Below are positions 24,901 through 35,775 of a stretch of 64,000 nucleotides of DNA, piece by piece. Below the pieces are notes generated by a model. The model was not told where the DNA came from. It did no database searches and worked only from the letters and a program-made list of their open reading frames with translations. Made by a program: the position numbers and the translations under genes. Within the stretch, counting starts at the first letter, position 1; the number at the start of each line of letters is the position of its first letter. Source of the stretch: Adineta vaga (lineage: Eukaryota; Rotifera); contig CP075493.1 in the NCBI GenBank assembly GCA_021613535.1, positions 992,001 through 1,056,000 of the forward strand, read 5' to 3'.

Positions 24901-25795
24901 TTTATTCTCTTCAATAATAAGTTATATTCGATCCTTTGACATGTATTTTGCTGTACGGAAATTTTCAATTATTAATAAATCAAATTATGCATTTATTTTA
25001 CTTCTGCAATCTTCAAATAGATCAAGAAAGAATCTCATTCATTATTCCACCTTGACTTACACAATATAAAAATTAGAATTAACCAAAATGTTCGTGTAAG
25101 TTTTAAATACAAGAATTTCACATCAATTGGAACTATTATCATACTAAGCGAGGATAATACTTCGAATGATTCCAATTGTTTGTATTATCACGATAGAAAA
25201 CGTTAATAGAATCGTATTATATTGAATATAACATAGTTGAACAATAAAGAAGAATCAATTTCAATTAGTACAATTAAAAACGATAAAGTTTATTTTTGAA
25301 GAACAAATACAAAACATATATGATTATTTAAAGACATTTCATTCGATTCAATTCCATTACTATAAGATAAATGACAATGTTTTGTTTTCAATTCTTATCG
25401 AAAATATATTGATAGAATAAAGAAAAATCATTCAGATAGACAGAAAAATTGTTGAATCTAGTTGATAGAATTTTATTTATTAAATGACTTGAATAGATTT
25501 TGTTAATAAATAAATCTTTTATTTTAATTCAAATTTCATTTTTCTTATTTAAAATTTGAATAAATAAAGAAATTAGGAACATTTTTTTAATTGACATAAA
25601 TCATTTATTTATATCGTTCAATTAAAAAATAGAAATTTTGTCTTAAAATTCAATTTTAGGAAAATAAAAACGTACTTTAATAAAAAAAAAGGTCCTTGAA
25701 ACATTAAGGAGCTTTAAATATTTGTTAAATGATTTTTATTTTTAAAAACAAAATGTAAAGAAGAAAATCATTTCAAAAGAATTCTTCAATAAAAA
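24900..25795. other. Intergenic AT-rich stretch
   Basis: Very AT-rich, with no coding signal. It leads into the signal-peptide exon of the NHL-kelch gene. Confidence 0.4.
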
Positions 25796-27830
25796 ATGAT
25801 TTCTTCAATCTTTTTCTTTTTTTTAATTCAACAAATTCAAGGTTAAATTTTATTTAAATATTTTATTTTTAATCTTTTTCTTTTTTTTCAAAAAAGGAAT
25901 TTCATATAATCAACCATCAATCTCATTTGATTCATCATGGAATCCAAATGGAACAATAATTGCAAATAAAACATTAATTGGATTATTTCCTTCAGATTTC
26001 TTTATTGATAAAAATAATACAATTTTTATTCCAAATAGAGAAACAAAACAAATTCTTCTTCTTTCTCTTCAAGGAAATTTAAATTCAAAGATGAATATTT
26101 CAATAAATTCATCAACTATTTTTATTGGAGAAACAAATGAAATCTATTTTGATACATTTGAATTCAATAGTGGTATTAGTCAAATTGAATTAAATTCAAC
26201 AAATTTAATAAAAAAACAAATGAATTTATGTGAACAATGTTTTGATATTTTTATTGATCAAAATCAAAATCTTTTTTGTTCAATTTCAACTCGACATCAA
26301 ATTCTTTCAAAATCATTAATTTATTTATGGAATCCTTTAATGATTATTGCAGGAACAGGAACAAAAGGTTCAACATCAACAACACTTTCAAATCCAAAAG
26401 GAATTTTTATTGATCAATCAAATCAAAATTTATTTGTTGCTGATTGTGATAATAATAGAATTCAATTATTTCAATCAGAATCTTTTATTGGTCAAACTAT
26501 TGTCGGAAATTATTCATTTAATTATTCAATTAATTTAAATTGTCCTTCGGATATTATTTTAGATTTTAATCAATTTTTATTTATTATTGATTCAAATAAT
26601 CACAGAATTATTCAACAAAAACAAAATGGATTTTCTTGTATTATTGGTTGTACAAATTCACAATTAAATTATCCTTCAACGATTTCATTTGATTCAATTG
26701 GAAATATTTTTATTATTAATCAAAACAATCATCAATTAATTAAATTTGATTTAATTATTTATCAATCGAAAGGTTTCGTTTTTTTTAATTCATTTATTTT
26801 TATTTTAAAAAATTTTCTTTCTTTTTTAGGATGGAATATCACAGGTAATATGAATGTTGAACGATCTTATCATACAGCAACAATTTTATCAAATGGAACA
26901 GTTTTAGTTACTGGTGGAGTGAATAGTGGTGGTTATCTCAACAGTGCTGAATTCTATGATCCAACAACAAGTATTTGGACAACAACAATGAATATGAGTG
27001 TTGCACGATCTTATCATACAGCAACAATTTTATTAAATGGAACAGTTTTAGTTACTGGTGGATACAATAGCAATTCTTCTGTCAACAGTGTTGAATTATA
27101 TGATCCAACAACAGGTAATTGGACAACAACAATGAATATGAGTGTTGAACGATCTTATCACACAGCAACAGTTTTATCAAATGGAAAAGTTTTAGTTACT
27201 GGTGGAGAGAATAGTGGTGGTTATCTCAACAGTGCTGAATTATATGATCCAACAACAGGTAATTGGACAACAACAATGAATATGAATGTTGCACGACGAC
27301 AGCATACAGCAACAATTTTATCAAATGAAACAGTTTTAGTTACTGGTGGAGCGAATAGTGGTGGTTATCTCAACAATGTTGAATTATATGATCCAACAAC
27401 AGGTATTTGGACAACAACAATGAATATGAGTGTTGCACGACGATATCATACAGCAACAATTTTATCAAATGGAAAAGTTTTAGTTACTGGTGGATCCAGT
27501 AATGGTGTTTATTTCAACAGTGCTGAATTATATGATCCAACAACAGGTATTTGGACAACAACAATGAATATGAATGTTGCACGACGACAGCATACAGCAA
27601 CAATTTTATCAAATGAAACAGTTTTAGTTACTGGTGGAGCGAATAGTGGTGGTTATCTCAACAGTGCTGAATTATATGATCCAACAACAGGTAATTGGAC
27701 AACAACAAAGAACATGAGTGCTGCACGATATGTTCATAGAGCAACAATTTTATCAAATGGAACAGTTTTAGTTACTGGTGGAAACAATAGTGTCAGTTTT
27801 TATTTGAAAAGCTGTGAATTATATGAATAA
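25796..27830 (+). CDS. Secreted NHL-repeat plus kelch-repeat protein
   Basis: Three exons (25796-25841, 25897-26772, 26830-27830) join in phase to give about 640 residues. The 15-codon first exon supplies a signal peptide (MISSIFFFFLIQQIQG). Exon 2 carries NHL-type propeller strands (NPKGIFIDQSNQNLFVADCD, NCPSDIILDFNQFLFIIDSN). Exon 3 is seven tandem 48-residue kelch repeats of the type HTATILSNGTVLVTGG...YDPTTGNWTTT, the last degenerate. The intron at 26773-26829 is 57 nt with no stop in frame, so retention would only add 19 hydrophobic residues. The repeats are nearly identical at DNA level, and repeats 4 and 6 are almost the same. It is an extracellular binding protein with two propellers, by inference; its partner is unknown. 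Confidence 0.85.
26845..27826 (+). repeat. Seven tandem 144-bp coding repeats (kelch)
   Basis: The unit is 48 codons, marked by GTTTTAGTTACTGGTGGA and TATGATCCAACAACAGGTA in each copy. High DNA identity, especially between units 4 and 6, points to recent unequal exchange or gene conversion. Confidence 0.9.
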
Positions 27831-29671
27831 ACTTTGATAAAAAGAGAAAAAACAAATTTTTCAAAATTAAAATCGAAAACAAAACTTTTTGAAAAAGTAA
27901 AATAATTTTTAAAAGAAAAAAAACTAAATTTTTAAATTTGATGAAGAAAAGATGAAAATATTTCAATAAAAATAAATTCAAAATGAAAAATTCTAAAAGA
28001 ATATTTTAAGAAAAGTTTTTTTTAAATTTTTTCTTAATAAAAAAACGTAAATATTTTAATTTAATTTTTTCTTTTTAGAAATAAATTCAAATTTTTATCA
28101 AATAAAATAAAATTTTTATTTTAATTTTTTGAAATCTGTATTTCAAATTGAAAATAATAAATAAAAGAACAAAAATCCTATTGATTATTTTATTTTCAAT
28201 AAAACCTTTTCATATTTTTATTTTTGTTCAATTTTTTCATTAAATAATTTTTGATAAAATGATAAAATGTTTGTTTTCATTATTTATTTATAAAGAAATA
28301 TGTCTTTGATTATCTTTTAGATTTAAAATATTTATTAAATAAAAACAAATATTTCTATTAAATTTCATTAGCTTATTTTATATTTTTAATTGAAAGAGAA
28401 TACACCAAAATAGAAAAGATAAAATAACAAATGGTACGTGTCATCGGTAAAAATAACATTACGGAAAATCAGACAGTTTCTGTAAAGGTGCTTGTTAGCT
28501 CCTATCGAGCTTGTTCGTGTTTATTTATCTCTCTATATTTTCATACATGAAAACACACGCGATTATATATCGGGAGAGAAGGAGAGCGAGCAGGAGAGAA
28601 CAAAGACTAGAGAAAAGATAGATCGAGGGACGTGCCGCTAACACGTATCCCTCCAGAGAGAACGGTGTGTCCGCACACCAAAATACAATACACTATTAGG
28701 AAAAGAACCACGACAAAAACATGAGAAAGTTCACAGAGAGTAGACAGAAAAAAGTAGATGTATATATAAAAAAACACAACAACAACAAACAGATTGTACA
28801 AAAAAATTGATTATTAAATCATTCGTTGTATAAATGAAGCACGTTCCGATGTTTGTCGGGATGTCATTGCTCGATCAGTTGTTCGCTATAACATTCATCA
28901 ATTGTTCGTTGAACCATTTCGATGTCTTTCTATTCGCGAGATATAAATCGAGTGTGAAAATTAATTCATAATTTTGCTTTTAAAATCGGTTGTTGATCGA
29001 ATGAAATAATTTGATTTAAAATTATTTTCTTCTATATCTTCTTCGTTCACATTGAATATGTTTAAATTTAATTTTGATTTAATTTTGTCTATTGTCAAGG
29101 GTGTGGGTTATATAAACAGAAGACACCCACACCCACCCTTTGGACATCAATAATCATAGCAGTAGATCGAATATCTACGCTCAGTGTAGCATTGGTTCCT
29201 GAATTGTTACAAAACTAGTTAGAGACAACAGTAAATGGAGAAGGTTTACAAGAGTTGAAGTCAAAAGGATTACTTCTTACTAATGTTGAGCCACTTATTT
29301 ATTTAACTTGCAAGAAAAGTCAATCGTCTGCATCAACTGCAAACAAACTATGTCATAGCAATGTTGTTGAATGTACATCTCCTGTGTAATCATTTACTAA
29401 CTGATTAATAATGCCATTGTTTCACGAAAAGCACAAGGAAAGTGAGCAGGATAAGAACTGTTATAGAAAATATTTTTGACATTTCAAGAAAAAAAACTAA
29501 TGGAAACAACATGAAAATTGAATTTTGTTACAAATCAAAAAGAAGTGTTCATAATCAATTAAGGTCCAACAGATGACATAAACAGTACGATGTCCTTTTT
29601 TTGCTACTTTTTTCAACTTCTTTTTTATGAGTTAATTGAATATTTTTTGATAAACTTTCACCATATTCTTT
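27831..29671. other. Intergenic stretch with a purine-rich block, a telomere-like hairpin and a possible gene remnant
   Basis: 27831-28440 is extremely AT-rich. 28560-28780 is unusually purine-rich (repeated GAGAGA). 29098-29140 has GGGTGTGGGTT ... ACACCCACACCCACCC, a telomere-like hairpin. 29230-29388 holds an open frame (VNGEGLQELKSKGLLLTNVE...) ending in TAA, which looks coding but is unrecognised and lacks a start. Confidence 0.45.
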
Positions 29672-30210
29672 CTATCTTCGATGGTGATGTGTGTCATTCC
29701 GTGCTGCTTTCAATCAATCAACTAAATCATTATGTTCGTAATGATGAGCTAAACTAATTAATACAAGTCGAATATTCTCACGAAACATCGAAGCAGTATT
29801 GCGAGTAAAACTTTCGCGTACAACAATTCGACAAATAGTAATTGCATTAGCATTCGCAGCCAATGTATAAGCAGGTACAATCCAACTGGTGAACACGAGT
29901 CGTTTCATTAAATTTCAGATTTTTGCTCAATTGAATGAAAATGAAATTATGGGTGAAGAAGGTTGGTCATTTTGACGGCGAATAATAATTACTTCATCGG
30001 TGGTTATGCTGTCAATGAATTAACTAAATATTTTTCGTTGTCTACGGATAATTGCACAATTCGCTCGTAGCCTTCCAAACCGAATCGAAGAAATTAATAG
30101 TATTGTGCTATAATATCAGCAGTAGAACGTGAGAAATTAAAATTCAATGTAGGTTCATCAATGCCTAAGTAATTCACATGAAAGATTAACTCTTCAGGAA
30201 GATCGGCTTT
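29672..30210 (-). pseudogene. Glutamate decarboxylase-like (PLP-dependent) pseudogene, C-terminal part
   Basis: The minus strand gives [20 protein letters not shown] and [15 protein letters not shown], then a stop, then FLRFGLEGYERIVQ. This matches the C-terminal third of glutamate decarboxylases (LPDELVFHINYLG...NFSR...Q.YNFLR.G.EGY). After frameshifts it resumes as WIVPAYTLAANANAITICRI and VVRESFTRN, the conserved PAYT and RIVVRE segments. A TGA near 29714 precedes LKAARND. The upstream N-terminal and PLP-lysine parts are missing: similarity stops at 30210, about 20 bases from a telomere-like tract. It cannot encode an enzyme. Confidence 0.8.
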
Positions 30211-30228
30211 TCGACGCCTCTGCTGATC

Positions 30229-30280
30229 TCTCACCCACACCCATAATATTGACATCTACCTCTTTCCACCCACCCATCCT
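30229..30280. repeat. Telomere-like C-rich tract
   Basis: CTCACCCACACCCATAATATT...CCACCCACCCATCC sits directly at the broken 5' side of the decarboxylase pseudogene. It belongs to the family described at 32281. Confidence 0.6.
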
Positions 30281-30686
30281 TATGACACATATCTCGTTGA
30301 TTCATTTGAAACGCCATCTGTACATGATATTTACTAAACTGGTTTACTTGAAATTATATAACGGTTATAATTGCATATTCACAATGATTATAAATCGTTA
30401 GCATTTGCCTCAGTTTACTTAAGCACGCCATAAAATAAGATGAAACACATATTGTTTTGCCATGACTTACATCCTTTTAACTCTGTCACATGTTGATGAA
30501 AAACATTCATTCACAAAGATTGCACATATGTGTTGGTTTTTACGTCAATAAAATGTAAATAACAAGTCCTTAAGATGATAAGTAGTTTTCTTTCTCTAGA
30601 TCTCGTATCTCTAATATAAAATACCAAAACAACAGTTGTCTTTCATTTATCTGCAAGCCTATATAGTCAGTATAGTACTGATTAAA

Positions 30687-31942
30687 ATGCTCGTATTACG
30701 TGTTTTCTTTGTTAGTGTATTGTTATACAATGCTCAGGGAGCCATCAATCTGTTCTATCCCTCGAATGTCACGGAAGAAAATTGTTCAGGAAATCGTGGT
30801 TGGACGATGTGGTTCAATGTAGGGAAACCAAAAGATAATACAAGTGGTGATAGCGAAGATATGAGTGTCATATTTGCACAAAATCCCAAAATATTATGTC
30901 GTATTCCATTGGCTATTCAAGCTCAATCAGTCAACTATCGAACGGGTGGTTGGTCAGTTCAATGGTCCTGGAAATGGCCGGATGCTACACTCTATCTGCT
31001 GTCATTCTATTCGTTTGCACCTGGTGGCGTCGATTTTCGAGTTCGATACTGTTGTCCAATAGGTTCATTTGTCGGAACGACAACAACAACAACGACTCCA
31101 TTGCCACTTGATAGCAACACTTGTGGTAAACAACTAACTAAACCACGATCAAGTAGTTCGAGTCGAATATTTGGTGGAGAAAATGCTATTGCAAATTCAT
31201 GGCCTTGGGTTAGTATCAAAAGTTAATTATAATTGTTTTATAGTTTTTTTAACCTTTTATATAGATGATTTATTATCAAGAAAAGAAAACATGTGGTAAT
31301 AATGTATGCTATGGTATATGCGGCGGCACTTTGATCAATACAAATTACATTATTACAGCTGCTCATTGTATTGGTACAAAAAATGCAACAGACATTACTT
31401 TGATTGCAGGAATGCATAATCGAATGTCAACTACAGAGACAGCTACACGACAAATGCGTACTGTTCAAGCGATTTATGTTCATCCTGAATACGATACAGT
31501 AACCAATATAAACGATATTGCCGTATTGCGTGTAAGTATACCGTTTACATTGAGTACCTATGTTCAACCGGCATGTTTACCCGGTGGAGAACCAAAACCC
31601 AACGAGCAAGTGGTTGTCGCTGGATGGGGTGCTCAGGCGTTTGCTGGAACAGTTAATGATATACTCAAACAAGCATATACAAAAATTGTTGATAAATGTG
31701 ATTCTTGGTGGCCATCTGTAGATAGTTCAAAACAAATATGCGTGGCCAATTCTATCGATGGAAGTTCGGCATGTCAAGGTGACAGTGGTGGACCCATTCT
31801 AGCTCAATACAACGGACAATATGTTGTATCTGGCGTCGCTAGCTATGTCAAGGACTGCAACACAAAGGGATCTACTAATTCACCTAATGTCTATACTCGT
31901 GTAGCAGCTTACAAAGCATGGATAAAAAGAATAATTAATTAA
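30687..31942 (+). CDS. Secreted WxxW-domain plus trypsin-like (S1) serine protease
   Basis: Two exons (30687-31208 and 31265-31942) join in phase 0 to give about 400 residues. A signal peptide (MLVLRVFFVSVLLYNAQG) is followed by an N-terminal domain resembling the mucin/CILP WxxW domain (GWTMWFNVGKP, LCRIPLAIQAQ, VDFRVRYCCP). A Thr linker and an activation-like site SRIFGGENAI come next. The S1 domain has H in TAAHC, D in NDIAVL and S in CQGDSGGP, so the triad is complete. The residue six before the serine is Ser, not Asp, suggesting chymotrypsin-like rather than Arg/Lys specificity. It is probably an extracellular zymogen cleaved at R-IFGG, used in digestion or defence; this is inferred. Confidence 0.88.
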
Positions 31943-34436
31943 ACAAATAACATAAAAAGGAACATGATCGATTTAATTATATACGTATTTAATTCTTTTT
32001 TTTAAGTTCAAACTCACACCTAAGTAGAAGACAAAGCAGTTTTTCTTTGGTCCAATCTCCTTGAAAAAAAAATGTTGCAACACATAGTTTTCCTTTTTTG
32101 CAATAACTAATAAACTATATAAAAAAAGCGAAGAAAAAAATGTGAATAAAAGCTCAAACTGTTACAGAGAAGTGAGAGAACAACATTTTGCCTTCATCAT
32201 AACGCATTGAATACTTAGCTATTTTCTTCTACAACATCAACACTACCATCAAACGATCACAAACAACTAAGAATATCTAAGGGTGTGGGTGTGAGTGTCG
32301 TCTTTATCTCACATTCACACTCTACACTCCCAAGATCGCCACACCCTTACACACCCTCACCCTCACCCACACCCACCCATCCACCCACACCCATCAAAAT
32401 TTATTCAAAAACTATTGACTAGCATTCGCATTACTGTGACACATGTAAACGAAACATAGCTCTTATCGAAATTTTATTTTTATGATATTGGTTGCAAATA
32501 GCATAGAAAAAAAGAGTATTTTTGTCTCTATCATCCTACGTAAAAAGAAACTTTTATCAAGCTTAATATATGCTACTAAAACGTCGTTATCACTACTTTC
32601 GGATAATCCTATGTATTTCTTATCAATTGATAATATAAATCGATGAAGTTAATGAATTTTCTAATAACTAAAACAACATTTTTTTAAAGACCAATTTGAA
32701 ATAAATGAATAATTTTATTACATCCATAAATTATTTTCATATATTTAGATAATCACTTTGTACATGAGAAACATTCATTTCATTATGAAGTATTCTTTTC
32801 TTTCAACTGAAGAAAAGTTGTATTAAAACTAAAAACTATTTTTTCTCGTTATTACTAGTCGTTTAATGTCATTCATAGAATCAATTAAACAAACATAGAA
32901 CACTTGACATAAATCATCTCTTCGCACTCTTCTTTTACATTTAAATTCGATTGAAATTTATAAACAGCTATAGAATAACGAATTTCTGATAAAATAATAT
33001 CCTTCTCTTTTCTTTCCATTTCATATATTAAATTTGTTCGACAAATATTATTTCGTATAATTTATATATCAATCATTCTTTTTTCAAATATTTTCATCAG
33101 TACCAATTCAAGATGGAAAATCGATGATAGATATTTTTGTTCGTATATTTCACAAAAATTTTATTGTCAATACATTTATACAATCGTTTTGATCGAGTTG
33201 TAATCTTCAATGATTTTATTATCCGATACTGATAATTTATATAAGTTAAAAAATAAAATATAATCAATTGTTCCTCCATATTATCAAGATCGTTTCTATG
33301 ATAGTGCAACAAAATAGAATTAACTGCTTCTACAATTTGTAAGAAATTATATGCATAAATTGATTGTTGATATGATTAAATCATTGCTTTTGTAGAATCA
33401 ATGTTCAATAAATACTCTTACCATTCATTCTTTTGTTTTTATTAAAGAGAAAAACTATCGATAACCTTTTTGTTTGTAAACCCAATTACATAAGCATTTA
33501 TCTCTTTACACTCATAGTTTATTTGATGTTCTTTTTCTCTTTTCTTATTTATAATAGCAATCATTAATCATGTTTATCACAAACAAATCGTTAGTACAAA
33601 AAAAAGAAATTAAATGATTTTATTGAAGGAGAAAATCTCTTGAATGTTTCTAAAACATTTCAAAAAGAGAAAAATTCTTTGTCTTTTTCTAATAATCAAC
33701 ATATGAAATACAATCAATTTGTTGGATTTTGTTCTCTTCGTATTATTTTTGCTTATACAAGTGTAACGATAAAAAAAACGTGCTTTATATCATCGTAGAA
33801 TAAACAAAACAGTATTAATAATGAAAATACAATTGAAAGTTTTGAATTGAGATTAACAGTCGTATGATGTTTATAGTAAACTAATATTACATTATATGAG
33901 AAGAATATTAAACGAAAGTTTTTCAATCGTCAAATACAACAAGCAATAATTGAGAAATCTGGATAGTGAGATTTGTTTGCTGTTTGATTTGATTTTTTTC
34001 AACGTTATTATGTAGAATGAGACAAAGATTCAAATCAATAGCAATTATGACATATTCAAGGTCGTGGGAATATCAAGGAAAAAAAGCACAAAAACAATCA
34101 AGTATATTTAACTTGAAGTATACTTTGTGAATTATTTAGAGAAAAAAAAACAGGTGAAGAACGGAAGAGTGTATCAAAGAAAATGTGAGTTGCATATAGT
34201 TATTAGCAACAATATTTAGAATCATTTGTCTTAAAAATCGATCATCAAGTAAGTTAAATGAAAATTGAAGAAAACATTCAGCAGGTAGAAATATAAAAAA
34301 TTGTTCCCCCCTCCATTTCACTACTAATTTCTCATAATATCATTGAATGTATATTGAAGTTCTCCGAGATATCCAATATTTGAAAGTCCTATATTCATTA
34401 ACGCAAATTAATAATCCTTTTCTTAAATAGTAAACA
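31943..34436. other. Intergenic stretch with a long telomere-like block
   Basis: Apart from 32281-32393 there is no convincing gene or RNA. Several short open frames occur by chance in the AT-rich sequence. Confidence 0.45.
32281..32393. repeat. Telomere-like hairpin unit (largest copy)
   Basis: A G-rich arm (GGGTGTGGGTGTGAGTGTCG) is followed by a long C-rich arm of (CACCCACACCC)-like motifs on the same strand, so the ends can pair. The bdelloid telomere repeat is, from memory, TGTGGG, and these arms are variants of it. Related units occur at about 1218, 14947, 29098, 30229, 43628, 43949, 47840, 48553, 54980, 57185, 57587 and 63859. The 3' flank (CATCAAAATTTATTC) is shared with the unit at 57587. 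Confidence 0.75.
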
Positions 34437-35288
34437 ATGGGTATAAATCAAAGTAATGAAACAATAATGTGCACTGAAAGCATGGACGATGGTGTTTATT
34501 ACTATGCCATATTTCATGAAGAACCTTTTGTTAGTGGTGCATGTCGTGATGTCTACAGAGGAATATTAAAATGTAATGAAGATATGCGTGATAGGGCGCG
34601 ATATAACAAATCACCAGTTGTGGTAAAAATGTTCAAAAAGCGATATGCAAAAGATTTTGGAGCATGGAATGCCGATATATCAGCAAGCAAAACAGCAAAT
34701 AAATATGCAATTTTATTTAATTCAAAAGAATTTATTAATAGAACGTTAAGTTTTTCGATTCCATACGTGGCAAAAATGGATACAAAAGCAAAAGCTGTGC
34801 TTCTAGAATTGATGAATATCGATGAAGAAAAAGGCATGAAAGACAATCGAATTGGTTCAAACGAATATGTATCGATGGAAGAATATATACACGGTGAGTA
34901 TATTAAATTCAACAGCAATAATGGCTACGTAAATAATGTTGTGAATTCATCGACTATATCGACATTTTCACATTGGACATATCATAAGAGTAATGGAGCA
35001 TTGTTGGTATGTGATATCCAAGGAGTGGTGAAAGATAAAAATTATCGTCTTTGTGATCCAGCTATACATTCTGAGAAAGGAGGTGTATATGGTTTAACTG
35101 ATTTAGGTGTTTTGGGACAAGCAAAATTTTTCGAAAGTCATAAATGTAACGATATATGTAAAGATTGGAAAAAAATTGAATTAACAAGAAAACTTCGTCA
35201 ACAAATGTCTGAATTAGAAACTGATGAACATACAACCTTCCTATTTCAAGTTTCTGTTGATATTAAAATAGAAGAAGAAGAACAATGA
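34437..35288 (+). CDS. Alpha-kinase (eEF2K/MHCK-type) domain protein
   Basis: A single exon of 283 residues. Alpha-kinase landmarks occur in order: EPFVSGACRDVYRG (nucleotide loop region), VVVKMFK with the ATP-binding lysine, VSMEEYIHGEYIKFNSNNG, FSHWTYHKSNGALLVCDIQG (catalytic region with the metal/nucleotide aspartate), LCDPAIHS, then GLTDLGVLG and FFESHKCNDICK, the zinc-binding C-terminus. It is almost only the catalytic domain, with no propeller or channel attached. It should phosphorylate Ser/Thr in helical or elongation-factor-like substrates; the substrate is unknown. Small alpha-kinases of this kind are numerous in bdelloids and protists. Confidence 0.9.
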   Translation: MGINQSNETIMCTESMDDGVYYYAIFHEEPFVSGACRDVYRGILKCNEDMRDRARYNKSPVVVKMFKKRYAKDFGAWNADISASKTANKYAILFNSKEFINRTLSFSIPYVAKMDTKAKAVLLELMNIDEEKGMKDNRIGSNEYVSMEEYIHGEYIKFNSNNGYVNNVVNSSTISTFSHWTYHKSNGALLVCDIQGVVKDKNYRLCDPAIHSEKGGVYGLTDLGVLGQAKFFESHKCNDICKDWKKIELTRKLRQQMSELETDEHTTFLFQVSVDIKIEEEEQ

Positions 35289-35775
35289 TTCGTCAATCAT
35301 CGAAATTTAATATTGAGCAAATCTAACTATGATGACTCGAATTTATGTTTAATCTCTTCTATTCCTTTTTTTCTTGTTCAAACTTATCTATTCAGTAAAC
35401 ATCATAATTTATTCGTATGTTATTAAGTTTTTCTCTAACACATATCTAGTATAGTTGCTCGTTATTTTGTGTACTCAAAAAGTGAGTACACTACTAGAAT
35501 CGATCAGTGCGTCCTTCCGGCCGTCCGTTTGTTCGATTGAGCTGAAATTTTATACACAGAATTGTTTCATCAATATTTCGGTCGAATTCGAATATGAAGC
35601 TGATTGGACGAGCCATTGCTGAGTTATTGAAAAGATACTGATATTTCCCTATATCTTCTATCTCATACATTTTTTGCAGTACACATAACTTTCGAATAAA
35701 ATCTGAAGTTTTCGCATTTATTTATATAAAGGCAAATAAAATTTGTAGGGAGAACATGAGTATCTAGTGTAAACG
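35289..35775. other. Intergenic stretch with a short palindrome and repeat-like module
   Basis: GTGTACTCAAAAAGTGAGTACAC at about 35469-35491 is a perfect hairpin. It is followed by TCCTTCCGGCCGTCCG and a TTGAGCTGAAATTTTATACACAGAATTG stretch, which has the look of a dispersed repeat, though no second copy is in this window. Confidence 0.4.

Noticed and set aside
28560-28800. Purine-rich block as a third copy of the 24.6/49.1-kb repeat
   Set aside because: The composition is similar, but no ordered sequence match was found.
32281-32393. Telomere-like block as a true chromosome end or CRISPR-like array
   Set aside because: It is internal, both strands occur within 110 bp, genes flank it on both sides, and there are no regular spacers.
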